From NCBI GenBank assembly GCA_027306955.1, contig DAHUXX010000100.1:1-20976 (forward strand): a DNA stretch of 20,976 nt, written 5' to 3'. The first letter of the stretch is position 1. Every line of letters starts with the position of its first letter. A model generated the notes under the pieces. The model saw nothing but the letters and a program-made list of their open reading frames with translations, was not told the DNA's origin and did no database searches. Positions 8,301 through 15,727 of the stretch are shown here, piece after piece. Both the position numbers and the translations under genes were made by a program. The stretch comes from Acetobacteraceae bacterium. Lineage in GTDB: Bacteria > Pseudomonadota > Alphaproteobacteria > Acetobacterales > Acetobacteraceae.

Positions 8301-9434
8301 TTACGTTGCGCGTTCCAGCGCGGCCTTGACGGCGGCGAGGAAACGCGCCGCCTCGCCGCCGGAGACGGCGCGATGGTCGAAGGTGAGCGAGAGCGGCAGC
8401 ATGCGCCGCGCGGCAAAGCCCGCCGGCGTCTCGACGACGACCGGGCGGATGCGTCCGGCACCAAGGATGGCGACCTGCGGCGGCACCACGACGAGGACGG
8501 CGAACATGCCGCCGAGCGAGCCGAAATTGGACAGCGTCATGGTGGCACCGCGCAACGATTCCGGCGCGACACGGCGCGCGCGCGCGGCGGCGATGAGGGG
8601 TTGCAGCGCGGCGGCGAGGGCGGGTTCGTCCTGGCGGTCCGCGTCGCGCAGGACGGGGACGATGAGGCCGTCCGCGGTGTCGACCGCGATGCCGGCGTGG
8701 ACGGAGGCGTTGAGCCGGCGGGATTGCGTCGGCCCGTCGTAGGCGGCGTTGAGGGCGGGCTCGGCGCGGCAGCCGGCGACCATGGCGGCGAGGAGGCGCG
8801 CGGTGACCGGCACGTCCGGTGGCCAGGCGTGGATGTCCGCCTCCTCCGTGACGGTGGCGGGGACGACCGCGTGACCGGCCTCCTCCATGCGCTGCGCCAT
8901 GGCCCGGCGGATGCCGCGCAGGGGTTCGGCGCCGGACGGGACTTGTGTCCCTCGGGCCTGCGCGGCGCGTTCGATGTCCGCGCGGGTGATCTCGCCCGCG
9001 GGGCCGGTTCCGGAAATCGTTGCGAGATCGACACCGCGTGCCGCGGCCAGGGCGCGGATGGCCGGGGCCACCCGGGGGCGCGGGGCGCCGGGCGGCGGCT
9101 GTGTGGAGATGGGAGCGGGCGGCGGGGTGGGTGCCGGCGCGGCCTCGGCCAGTTCGCCGACGATGGCGCCGGGGTCGTGCTCCACGCCGTCGGTGAAAGC
9201 GACGAGGGGCGTGCCGATGGCGATGCGCGCGTGCGGCCCGGCCAGCAGTTTTTCGATGCGTCCGGCGCGCGGAGAGGGGATCTCCACCACCGCCTTGTCG
9301 GTTTCGACGGAGACCAGAGGCTGGTCGGCGACCACGTGGTCGCCCGCGGCGACGTGCCAGGCGACGATCTCCGCGTCCTGCAGACCCTCGCCGAGGTCGG
9401 GGAGTGGAAAGACGCGCTTCGGTTGCTCCGCCAT
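8301..9434 (-). CDS. bkdB: 2-oxo-acid dehydrogenase complex E2, dihydrolipoamide acyltransferase
   Basis: The 377-residue acyltransferase core of a branched-chain-type 2-oxo-acid dehydrogenase complex; it passes the acyl group from E1 to CoA through a lipoyl arm. It has one lipoyl domain (about 8-82) with the modified lysine K47 in VETDKAVVE, then an Ala/Pro-rich linker. A peripheral-subunit-binding domain follows (about 121-155, PRVAPAIRALAAARGVDL), then the catalytic domain (about 170-377). The catalytic histidine is H354 in FDHRAVSGG. The usual HRxxDG motif reads HRAVSG, so the aspartate partner is serine at 358. A GGGGAGGGAA ribosome-binding site precedes the ATG. E1 beta ends 12 bp upstream. 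No E3 gene is visible nearby, so an E3 encoded elsewhere must complete the complex. The symbol is by family, not by close homolog. Confidence 0.88.
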   Translation of the reverse strand: MAEQPKRVFPLPDLGEGLQDAEIVAWHVAAGDHVVADQPLVSVETDKAVVEIPSPRAGRIEKLLAGPHARIAIGTPLVAFTDGVEHDPGAIVGELAEAAPAPTPPPAPISTQPPPGAPRPRVAPAIRALAAARGVDLATISGTGPAGEITRADIERAAQARGTQVPSGAEPLRGIRRAMAQRMEEAGHAVVPATVTEEADIHAWPPDVPVTARLLAAMVAGCRAEPALNAAYDGPTQSRRLNASVHAGIAVDTADGLIVPVLRDADRQDEPALAAALQPLIAAARARRVAPESLRGATMTLSNFGSLGGMFAVLVVVPPQVAILGAGRIRPVVVETPAGFAARRMLPLSLTFDHRAVSGGEAARFLAAVKAALERAT

Positions 9435-9446
9435 GGTTCCCTCCCC

Positions 9447-10427
9447 TCACCCGTGCTGGAGGCTGCGGCGGGCGGCGGCGAGGATGCGCTCGACGCCGGG
9501 GATGTACTGCATCTCGAGCCGCGGCAAGGGCATCACCGTGTCCCAGCCGGTGACGCGCTCGACCGGGGCGAGCAGCGAGAGCAGGCCGGGGCCGGCGAGC
9601 TGGGCGGCTATTTCGGCACCGAAACCAGCGGTGAGCGGCGCCTCGTGGCAGATGACGCAGCGGCCGGTGCGGGCCACCGAGGCGAGGATGGAGGCGCTGT
9701 CGAGCGGCACCAGGGTCGCGACGTCGATGACCTCGGCCTGCTTGCCCTCGGCGGCCAGGCGGTCGGCCGCCGCGAGCATGTCCCGGACGATGGCACCCCA
9801 GCCGATCAGCGTGATGTCGCTGCCCTCGCGCAGCGTGAAGCAGCGGTCGAGCGGCAGCGCCACGCCGTCGTCCGCGACGTCCTCGCGGGCGGCGCGGTAG
9901 AGGCGCGTGGGCTCGAGGAAGACCACGGGGTCGGGGTCGCGGATGGCGGCGAGCAGGAGGCCGTAGGCGCGCCTTGGCGAGGAGGGATAGACGACGCGCA
10001 GGCCGGGGATGTTGGTGAAGCAGGCCTCGCCGCTTTCGGAATGATGTTCCGGCGCGTGGACGCCGCCGCCGGCGGGCATGCGCAGGACCATCGGGCAGGA
10101 CAGGCGGCCGCGGGTGCGGGTGCGCAGGCGCGCGGCCTGGTTGAGCATCTGGTCGATGGTGGAATAGGCGAAACCCATGAACTGGATTTCCGCCACCGGG
10201 CGGAACCGCTGCGCGGCCAGGCCCACCGAGATGCCGGCGATGGCGGCCTCGGCGAGCGGCGTGTCGAGGACTCTCTCGGGTCCGAAACGGGTGAGCAGGC
10301 CGTCGGTGGCGCGGAACACGCCGCCGTCGCGCCCAACATCCTCGCCGAGGACGAGGACCGAGGCGTCCTCGGTCATGGCGCGGGCGAGAGCGAGGTTGAT
10401 GGCCTCGACGAGGGCGATTTCAGGCAT
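9447..10427 (-). CDS. bkdA2: 2-oxo-acid dehydrogenase E1 component, beta subunit
   Basis: The 326-residue beta subunit of the thiamine-diphosphate-dependent E1 enzyme, which with the alpha subunit decarboxylates branched-chain 2-oxo acids. The N-terminus MPEIALVEAINLALARAM, GEDVGRDGGVFRAT (28-41), the cofactor-activating glutamate E60 in PLAEAAIAG and HAPEHHSES (124-132) are typical. The open frame extends far upstream of the real start. I place the start at the ATG at 10427, where conserved sequence begins, giving an 8-bp overlap with E1 alpha and the usual length. Overlap implies translational coupling and equal subunit production. Pyruvate or acetoin dehydrogenase beta subunits are related alternatives. 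The branched-chain call rests on the alpha subunit and the neighbouring amino-acid genes. Confidence 0.9.
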   Translation of the reverse strand: MPEIALVEAINLALARAMTEDASVLVLGEDVGRDGGVFRATDGLLTRFGPERVLDTPLAEAAIAGISVGLAAQRFRPVAEIQFMGFAYSTIDQMLNQAARLRTRTRGRLSCPMVLRMPAGGGVHAPEHHSESGEACFTNIPGLRVVYPSSPRRAYGLLLAAIRDPDPVVFLEPTRLYRAAREDVADDGVALPLDRCFTLREGSDITLIGWGAIVRDMLAAADRLAAEGKQAEVIDVATLVPLDSASILASVARTGRCVICHEAPLTAGFGAEIAAQLAGPGLLSLLAPVERVTGWDTVMPLPRLEMQYIPGVERILAAARRSLQHG

Positions 10428-11502
10428 CGGGCGCCTCCTGGCCGAGCGCCTGCGCCCGCTGGGCGCGGATGGACGGCGGAAGTTCGGCGAAGAGATGGTC
10501 GAAGATCGCGGCGAGAGGCTGCGGCGGGGTGGCGAGATAGGACTCGGTCGCCTCGTCGACGGCGGTGGCGGCATCGGCCAGCGCGTGTTCCTCGTCCTCG
10601 CGGCTCCAGGCGCCTTGCGCGACGAGGTAGGCGCGCAGGCGGGCGATGGGCTCGCCGTGCCAGCTGGCGGTGACTGCCGCGTCGTCGCGGTAGCGCCGCG
10701 CGTCGTCGGCGGTGGTGTGGTCGCTGAGGCGGTAGGTGATGGCCTCGACGAGCGTGGCGCCGCCGCCCTCGCGGGCGCGGGCGAGGGCGCGGGCGACGGC
10801 GTCGCGCACGGCGACGACGTCGTTGCCGTCCACCTGTTCGCCGGGGATGCCGGCGGCGATGGCTTTCTGCGCGAGCGTGGCGGCGGCCGTCTGCGCCGAG
10901 CGCGGCACCGAGATCGCCCACTGGTTGTTGTTGACCAGCATGACCATGGGCAGGCGCCAGGGGCCGGCCATGTTGATCGCCTCGTAGAAATCGCCCTTGG
11001 AGGTGGCACCGTCGCCGAGGATGCAGAGCGAGGCGCGCTTCTCCTTGCGCAGCGCGAAGGCGAGGGCGACGCCGGCGGCGTGCGGCGCGTGGGCGGCGAC
11101 GGGGACCGAAATCGGGAAGTCCTCGCGCGGGCCGGCGAAGTCGCTGCCGCGCTCGTCGCCGCCCCAGTAGAGCAGCAGTTCCAGCGGCGTGACGCCACGC
11201 CAGAGCTGGGCCGACTGCTCGCGGAACGAGGGAAGCAGCACGTCGCCTGGCGCCATGGCGCTGGCGGCGCCGATGCCGACGGCCTCCTGCCCGAGCGAGG
11301 AGGCGAAGGTGCCGAGGCGGCCGGTGCGCTGCAGTGCCACCGCCTTCGCGTCGAAGGCGCGGGTGAGCACCATGGCGCGGTAGAGGGGAATCAGATCCGC
11401 GGCTCGCGCGGCGAATTCCGGCAGGGCCCCGGTCGGGTGGCCGTCCGCATCGATGTAGCGCGTGAAGGTGATGGAGAACTGCGCGGCGGTTTCTGTTGTC
11501 AT
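10420..11502 (-). CDS. bkdA1: 2-oxo-acid (branched-chain) dehydrogenase E1 component, alpha subunit
   Basis: The 360-residue thiamine-diphosphate-binding subunit of the E1 heterotetramer and the first gene of the degradation block. The cofactor motif begins GDGATSKGD (163-171) and ends 25 residues after its GDG with NNNQ (191-194). The loop YRLSDHTTADDARRYRDD (257-274) resembles the HTTxDDxxRYR loop of branched-chain rather than pyruvate dehydrogenases. FTRYIDADGHP near the start is also seen in the branched-chain group. The frame is open for 26 more codons upstream, but the ATG at 11502 has a strong GGGGGGAACG ribosome-binding site and begins MTTETAAQFS, so I take it as the start. It overlaps E1 beta by 8 bp and is divergent from the metal ATPase gene across a 186-bp control region. 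Confidence 0.9.
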   Translation of the reverse strand: MTTETAAQFSITFTRYIDADGHPTGALPEFAARAADLIPLYRAMVLTRAFDAKAVALQRTGRLGTFASSLGQEAVGIGAASAMAPGDVLLPSFREQSAQLWRGVTPLELLLYWGGDERGSDFAGPREDFPISVPVAAHAPHAAGVALAFALRKEKRASLCILGDGATSKGDFYEAINMAGPWRLPMVMLVNNNQWAISVPRSAQTAAATLAQKAIAAGIPGEQVDGNDVVAVRDAVARALARAREGGGATLVEAITYRLSDHTTADDARRYRDDAAVTASWHGEPIARLRAYLVAQGAWSREDEEHALADAATAVDEATESYLATPPQPLAAIFDHLFAELPPSIRAQRAQALGQEAPDA

Positions 11503-11566
11503 CGTTCCCCCCGGGCGGTCTTCCCCGGCTCGCGGCCATCCTGCGCGGGGACCGTGGCACCAGGCA

Positions 11567-11580
11567 TTGCGCTGGATCAA
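11567..11580. promoter_or_regulatory. FNR/FixK-like palindrome, weaker site of the divergent region
   Basis: TTGCGCTGGATCAA matches the FNR-family consensus TTGAT-N4-ATCAA at 8 of 10 positions. It lies 65 bp upstream of the E1 alpha start and 55 bp (centre to centre) from a better site near the ATPase. It could serve either divergent gene. On its own it would be weak evidence. Confidence 0.4.
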
Positions 11581-11588
11581 TAGGATTC

Positions 11589-11608
11589 AGCGCCGCATGG
11601 GCGGCGCT
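11589..11608. repeat. Perfect 8-bp inverted repeat between the two FNR-like sites
   Basis: AGCGCCGC (11589-11596) and GCGGCGCT (11601-11608) are exact reverse complements around ATGG. The element sits between two FNR-like boxes in the divergent control region. It may be an operator, a leader hairpin or a by-product of high GC. Confidence 0.5.
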
Positions 11609-11621
11609 CGCGCCGCTGCGC

Positions 11622-11635
11622 TTGATCTGGTTCAA
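11622..11635. promoter_or_regulatory. FNR/FixK/Dnr-like binding site upstream of the P1B-5 ATPase
   Basis: TTGATCTGGTTCAA matches TTGAT-N4-ATCAA at 9 of 10 positions. Its centre is about 60 bp before the GTG taken as the ATPase start, leaving room for a class II activator site at about -41. An ATG at 11635 is the last base of this box, which argues that translation does not begin there. Regulator identity (FNR, FixK, Dnr/NnrR) cannot be told from the site. Confidence 0.55.
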
Positions 11636-11688
11636 TGAGGGCGCCTGCCCCGCGGCGGATGGTCGGCGCGGTTTGCGGAAGGTGGCGC

Positions 11689-13974
11689 GTGTCGTTCGAA
11701 CGGGTGCTGCGTCGTGCGCTGATCGCCATCGCGGTCGTGGGGCTGGCGGCGGGGCTGTTGGCGCTTGGCGTGGGCCAGGCGGGGCTCGCGGGCATTCTCT
11801 GGACGGTGACCACGCTGCCGGTCGCGGCGGGGCTGCTGGTTGCCATCCTGCGCGATCTGCTGGCAGGCAGGCTCGGCGTCGATGTCATCGCGCTGATCTC
11901 CATGCTCGGCGCGGTGGCGCTGGGCCAGCCGCTCGCGGGGGCGGTGGTGGCGCTGATGTACGCTGGCGGCACCATGCTCGAGGACGTGGCGGTGGCGCGG
12001 GCGGAGCGCAACCTGCGCGCGCTGGCGGACCGGGCGCCGCGCGTGGCGCACCGCTACGCGGACGGGGGCATCGCGGATGTGCCGGTCGCCGCCGTGGCGG
12101 TGGGCGACCGGCTGCTGGTGCGCGGCGGCGAGATCGTGCCGGTCGATGGCGTCGTCGCGAGCGACCAGGCGGTGGTGGATGAATCGACGCTGACGGGCGA
12201 GGCGATCGCGGTCGCGCGGGCGCAGGGTGGCGCGGTGGCGAGCGGCGCGGTGAACGCGGGGCCGGCGTTCGACCTGCGTGCGACGGCGCTGGCCGCCGAC
12301 AGCACCTATGCCGGCATCGTGAAGATGGTGGCGGCGGCACAGGCGACGAAGGCACCGCTGGTGCGGCTCGCGGATCGTTTCGCGCTGGTGCTGCTGCCGG
12401 CGACGGTGGCGGTGGCGCTGGCCGCGTGGCTCGCCTCGGGCGATCCGCTGCGTGGGCTCGCGGTGTTCGTGGCGGCGACGCCGTGCCCGCTCATTCTCGC
12501 GGCCCCGGTGGCGTTCATCGCCGGCGTGGCGCAGGCGGCGTGGCGCGGCATCCTGGTCAAGGGCGGCGGCGCGCTGGAGAAGCTCGCGCGCGTGCGCACG
12601 GTGCTGTTCGACAAGACCGGCACGCTGACGCTGGGCGGTGCGCGGCTGCTCTCGATCGAGACGGCTCCGGGGGAGGATGCCGAGGAGGTGCTGCGGCTCG
12701 CGGCGTCGCTGGAGCAGGCCTCGCACCATGTGGTCGCGGACGTGATCGTGAAGAGCGCGAGCGCCCGGGGGCTGGCGCTTTCGTTGCCCGAGGATGTGCG
12801 CGAGACCATGGGCACGGGGCTGCGCGGGACGATCGGCGGGCGGGCGGTGACGGTGGGGGCGGTGACGCTGCTGGCCGCGGAGGCGCGCGGTGTCGGATGG
12901 GTGGTGCGGGCGCTGCGGCGGGCGGCTTGGCGCTCGGCGCTCACGGTTTTCGTTGCGGTGGACGAACGGCCGGTGGGCGTGCTGCTGCTGGCCGACGAGC
13001 TGCGCGCGGATGCGCCGCGCGCGATCCGCACGCTGCGCGAGGCGGGCGTGGGCCGCGTGCTGATGGTGACGGGCGACCGGGCGGAGACGGCGGAGACGAT
13101 CGGGGCGGCGCTCGACCTCGACCAGGTGCTGGCGGACCGGGTGCCGTCCGACAAGGTGGACGCGGTGCGGTTCGAGCAGCAACGCCAGACCACGGCGATG
13201 GTGGGCGACGGCATCAACGACGCGCCGGCGCTGGCGGCCGCGGATGTGGGGATCGCGCTCGGGGCGCTCGGGGCGAGCGCGTCCTCCGAGGCGGCGGACG
13301 CGGTGATCCTGGCGGACGCGATCGACCGCGTGGGCGAGGCGATCCTGATCGCGCGGCGGGCGCGGCGGATCGCGATGGAGAGCATCCTTGCCGGGATGGG
13401 GCTTTCCGGGCTCGCGATGCTGGCGGCGGCGGTGGGGTGGCTGGCGCCGGTGCCGGCGGCGATCGTGCAGGAGCTGATCGACGTGGTGGTGATCGTGAAC
13501 GCGCTCCGGGCGCTGCGGCCGGCGCGGCGGCGCGTGCGCGCGACGATCCCCGAGGTGGCGGAGCGGGCGCTGCGGCGCGACCATGAGGCGCTGGGGGCGA
13601 GCCTCGACACGCTGCGCGGCATCGCGGACGAGCTGGACGACGCGCCGGAGGACCGCGCGGCGGCGCTGATCGCAGAGGCGAACGCGCTGGTGCGCCAGCA
13701 CATCGTGGCGCACGAGCGCGAGGACGAGGGGACGCTGCAGCGCCTGCTTTCGGGCAGCGCGGATGGCATCAGCCTCGCGGCGTTGAGCAGGGCGCACCGG
13801 GAGATCCTGCATCTCGCGCGGCTGCTCGACCGGCTGGCGGCGGAGCTGCCGACGGCGCGTGCCGACCGGTACCTGGTGCGCGACGCGCAGCGGCTGATCG
13901 AGTCACTGGCGCAGATCGTGCGCATCCACTCGGCGCAGGAGGACGATATCTACCGGGTGTTCGGCGAGGGCTGA
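11689..13974 (+). CDS. P1B-5-type heavy-metal P-type ATPase with C-terminal hemerythrin-like domain
   Basis: A 761-residue inner-membrane metal exporter. Residue numbers count from the GTG at 11689. The actuator loop TGEA is at 169-172, the transmembrane metal motif TPCPL at 264-268 (not CPC), phosphorylation D308 in DKTGTLT, GDGINDAP at 506-513 and QELID at 594-598. TPC plus QExxD and no N-terminal metal-binding domain define the P1B-5 group. Residues about 630-755 are a hemerythrin-like four-helix domain with candidate iron ligands H632, H671, H675, E676, H703, H709 and H747. Described members such as Sinorhizobium Nia are linked to Ni/Fe export. The HP dipeptide of the nucleotide domain reads HV (H347-V348). 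GGAAGG 6 nt before the GTG supports this start; an in-frame ATG at 11635 would overlap the FNR-like box. The tail may sense O2, NO or iron, which is inferred. Confidence 0.9.
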   Translation: MSFERVLRRALIAIAVVGLAAGLLALGVGQAGLAGILWTVTTLPVAAGLLVAILRDLLAGRLGVDVIALISMLGAVALGQPLAGAVVALMYAGGTMLEDVAVARAERNLRALADRAPRVAHRYADGGIADVPVAAVAVGDRLLVRGGEIVPVDGVVASDQAVVDESTLTGEAIAVARAQGGAVASGAVNAGPAFDLRATALAADSTYAGIVKMVAAAQATKAPLVRLADRFALVLLPATVAVALAAWLASGDPLRGLAVFVAATPCPLILAAPVAFIAGVAQAAWRGILVKGGGALEKLARVRTVLFDKTGTLTLGGARLLSIETAPGEDAEEVLRLAASLEQASHHVVADVIVKSASARGLALSLPEDVRETMGTGLRGTIGGRAVTVGAVTLLAAEARGVGWVVRALRRAAWRSALTVFVAVDERPVGVLLLADELRADAPRAIRTLREAGVGRVLMVTGDRAETAETIGAALDLDQVLADRVPSDKVDAVRFEQQRQTTAMVGDGINDAPALAAADVGIALGALGASASSEAADAVILADAIDRVGEAILIARRARRIAMESILAGMGLSGLAMLAAAVGWLAPVPAAIVQELIDVVVIVNALRALRPARRRVRATIPEVAERALRRDHEALGASLDTLRGIADELDDAPEDRAAALIAEANALVRQHIVAHEREDEGTLQRLLSGSADGISLAALSRAHREILHLARLLDRLAAELPTARADRYLVRDAQRLIESLAQIVRIHSAQEDDIYRVFGEG

Positions 13975-14044
13975 GCCCGGCGCCGCGCCCGGCACTGATA
14001 CGCGCTGCGCGCGGTTGGGCCATGCGGCCGCCGGTGATGCGCCA

Positions 14045-14058
14045 TTGATCAACATCAG
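14045..14058. promoter_or_regulatory. FNR/FixK/Dnr-like binding site upstream of the beta-propeller gene
   Basis: TTGATCAACATCAG matches TTGAT-N4-ATCAA at 9 of 10 positions. An AT-rich CATTACTAAC tract at 14081-14090, rare in this GC-rich DNA, lies at the spacing expected for the -10 of a class II FNR-dependent promoter (about -41 to -44 for the box centre). The site is in the 201-bp gap (13975-14175) between the ATPase stop and the propeller start. No convincing terminator is visible in that gap. Confidence 0.5.
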
Positions 14059-14175
14059 TGACAGCGTGGCCGCCCGTCCACATTACTAACGAGCAGGTTT
14101 GGTCGCGCGTCTGCCGGTTTCCCGCAGGCGTGGCGCGAGATTTCCCCGGCCGCCCATAAACCGGGAGGTGACGTC

Positions 14176-15720
14176 ATGCAGGCACAACCGCATCAGGGTC
14201 GCGCCGCCCGGTTCGGCGCTTACCTCGCGCTCGGCCTTGTTGCGCTCGGCCTTGTTGCCCTGGCCTCGCCCGGCTTCGGACAGACAGCGGGCTCGGTCAC
14301 GACCTATCATGCCGATGCCGCGCGCAGCGCGCATTACGTGGCGCCGGGGCTCACCTGGCAGGCGGCCGCGCGGATGCGCCTCGACGCGGGGTTCGATGGC
14401 CGCGTGCCGGGGCATGTCTATGCGCAGCCGCTGGTGTGGAACCCGGGCAACGGGGCCGCGGCGCGGCTGATCGTGGTGACCGAGAGCAACGACGTCGTGG
14501 CGCTCGATGCCGGCACCGGGCGAACGATCTGGCAGCGGCATCTCGGCACGGCGCTGCCGTCGACCAAGTTCCCCTGCACCAATATCGACCCGGTCGGCAT
14601 CACCGGTACGCCGGTCATCGATCCGCGTACCGGCGTGCTTTATCTCGACGCGATGATCGGCGGGCCGGGTGGACCGCGCCAGCAGGTCTTCGGCCTCAGC
14701 CAGGCGAACGGGGCGATGCTGCCCGGCTGGCCGATCGATGTCCGCAAGGCGCTGGCCGCGCGGGGGTTCGAGTTCGTGGAGCGCAACCAGCAGCAGCGCG
14801 CGGCGCTGGCGCTGATCGGCAGCCGCGTCTTTGTCGCCTTCGGCGGGTTCGCGGGGGATTGCGGGTGGTATCACGGCATCATTCTCGGGCTCGACACCGC
14901 GCCGCCGCGGCTCGCGGCCGTGTGGATGGCGCGGGGGCTGAAGGGCGGTGTGTGGGCGCCAGGCGGGATCAGCGTGGTGGGACAGCACCTGTTCTTCGCG
15001 ACCGGCAACACCGAGCGCGCGCCCACGGCGAGTGGCTGGGACGACGGTGTGAGCGTGTTCCGCGAGACGCCGGCGCTGCTGCGCACGACCGACCCCAGGG
15101 ACAGTTTCACGCCGCAGAACTACGCCGATCTCGACGACCTCGACCTCGATCTCGGCGGCACCGAGCCGGTGCCGCTCGACATGCCGGACGGGGCGCATCG
15201 GCTGCTCGCGTTGGGCAAGGACGGCAAGGCCTACCTGCTCGATCGCAACGATCTCGGCGGTATCGGCGGCGCGGTCGCGGTGCAGCGCGTGGCGGGTGGA
15301 CCGATCATCACGGGGCCGGCGGTGTATCGCCTGGGGAGCCAGACGATGATGGCGTTCCGCGCGCCCAAGGCGATCTGCCCCGAGGGGGACAACAAGGCGA
15401 CGGCGCTGGTGGGGATGGCGGTGAGCGATCGCGGCATGCGCGCGATGTGGTGCGCGCCGGTTCATGGCGGCGGGATCCCGATCGTGACCACGGCGGGGCC
15501 CGAGGCCGATCCCATCATCTGGTTCATGGGGGCCGAGGGCGACAACCGGTTGCACGGATTTCGCGGCGACACCGGCCAACCGGTCTACACCAGCGGCGCC
15601 GCCTTGCCGGGGATGCGGCATTTCGTGACGCCGGTGGTGGCGGGCGGCAGGCTCTACGTCGCGGGCGACGGGCGCGTCTTCGCTTTCGGCTGGGGCGGGC
15701 AGACTGCCAGCCGGCGGTAG
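14176..15720 (+). CDS. Secreted PQQ-type beta-propeller repeat protein, function unknown
   Basis: A 514-residue exported protein. Residues 1-37 form a signal peptide: basic N-terminus, hydrophobic LALGLVALGLVALA, likely cleavage after the GFGQ region, so the protein is periplasmic. The body has PQQ/quinoprotein-like propeller blades such as VVALDAGTGRTIWQRHLG (107-124), LLALGKDGKAYLLDR and LHGFRGDTGQPVYTS. I do not see the catalytic residues or vicinal disulfide of a quinoprotein alcohol or glucose dehydrogenase, and no cytochrome c motif, so enzymatic activity is doubtful. Cysteines at 134 (FPCTN) and 229 (GDCGW) could form a disulfide. GGGAGGTGA precedes the ATG, and an FNR-like box lies about 120 bp upstream. 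It converges on the RND gene with only 7 bp between stops. A scaffold, folding or electron-transfer role are all possible. Confidence 0.8.
   Translation: MQAQPHQGRAARFGAYLALGLVALGLVALASPGFGQTAGSVTTYHADAARSAHYVAPGLTWQAAARMRLDAGFDGRVPGHVYAQPLVWNPGNGAAARLIVVTESNDVVALDAGTGRTIWQRHLGTALPSTKFPCTNIDPVGITGTPVIDPRTGVLYLDAMIGGPGGPRQQVFGLSQANGAMLPGWPIDVRKALAARGFEFVERNQQQRAALALIGSRVFVAFGGFAGDCGWYHGIILGLDTAPPRLAAVWMARGLKGGVWAPGGISVVGQHLFFATGNTERAPTASGWDDGVSVFRETPALLRTTDPRDSFTPQNYADLDDLDLDLGGTEPVPLDMPDGAHRLLALGKDGKAYLLDRNDLGGIGGAVAVQRVAGGPIITGPAVYRLGSQTMMAFRAPKAICPEGDNKATALVGMAVSDRGMRAMWCAPVHGGGIPIVTTAGPEADPIIWFMGAEGDNRLHGFRGDTGQPVYTSGAALPGMRHFVTPVVAGGRLYVAGDGRVFAFGWGGQTASRR
14227..14256. repeat. 15-bp perfect tandem duplication in the signal-peptide coding region
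   Basis: GCGCTCGGCCTTGTT is repeated exactly twice (14227-14241, 14242-14256). It is in frame and encodes the duplicated ALGLV-ALGLV of the hydrophobic core. Identity at the DNA level points to a recent slippage event that lengthened the signal peptide by five residues. Confidence 0.85.
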
Positions 15721-15727
15721 CGGCGCG

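Noticed and set aside
7335..10673. A 1112-residue open frame on the plus strand across the dehydrogenase, E2 and E1 genes.
   Set aside because: It lies opposite four recognisable genes with intact motifs. Long antisense frames are expected in high-GC DNA, and its sequence is low-complexity Arg/Gly/Ala/Asp with no family motif.
10428..11198. An N-terminal extension of the E1 beta frame.
   Set aside because: It overlaps the E1 alpha coding region in another frame and is Ser/Pro/Arg-rich. Homology-like sequence begins only at the ATG at 10427.
11632..13812. A 726-residue open frame on the minus strand opposite the metal ATPase.
   Set aside because: Arg/His/Gln-rich antisense shadow with no motif. 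The plus-strand frame has all P-type ATPase motifs.
14176..15720. Quinoprotein alcohol or glucose dehydrogenase.
   Set aside because: Propeller repeats alone are not enough; I could not see a vicinal Cys-Cys, a catalytic Asp context or a haem-binding CxxCH.
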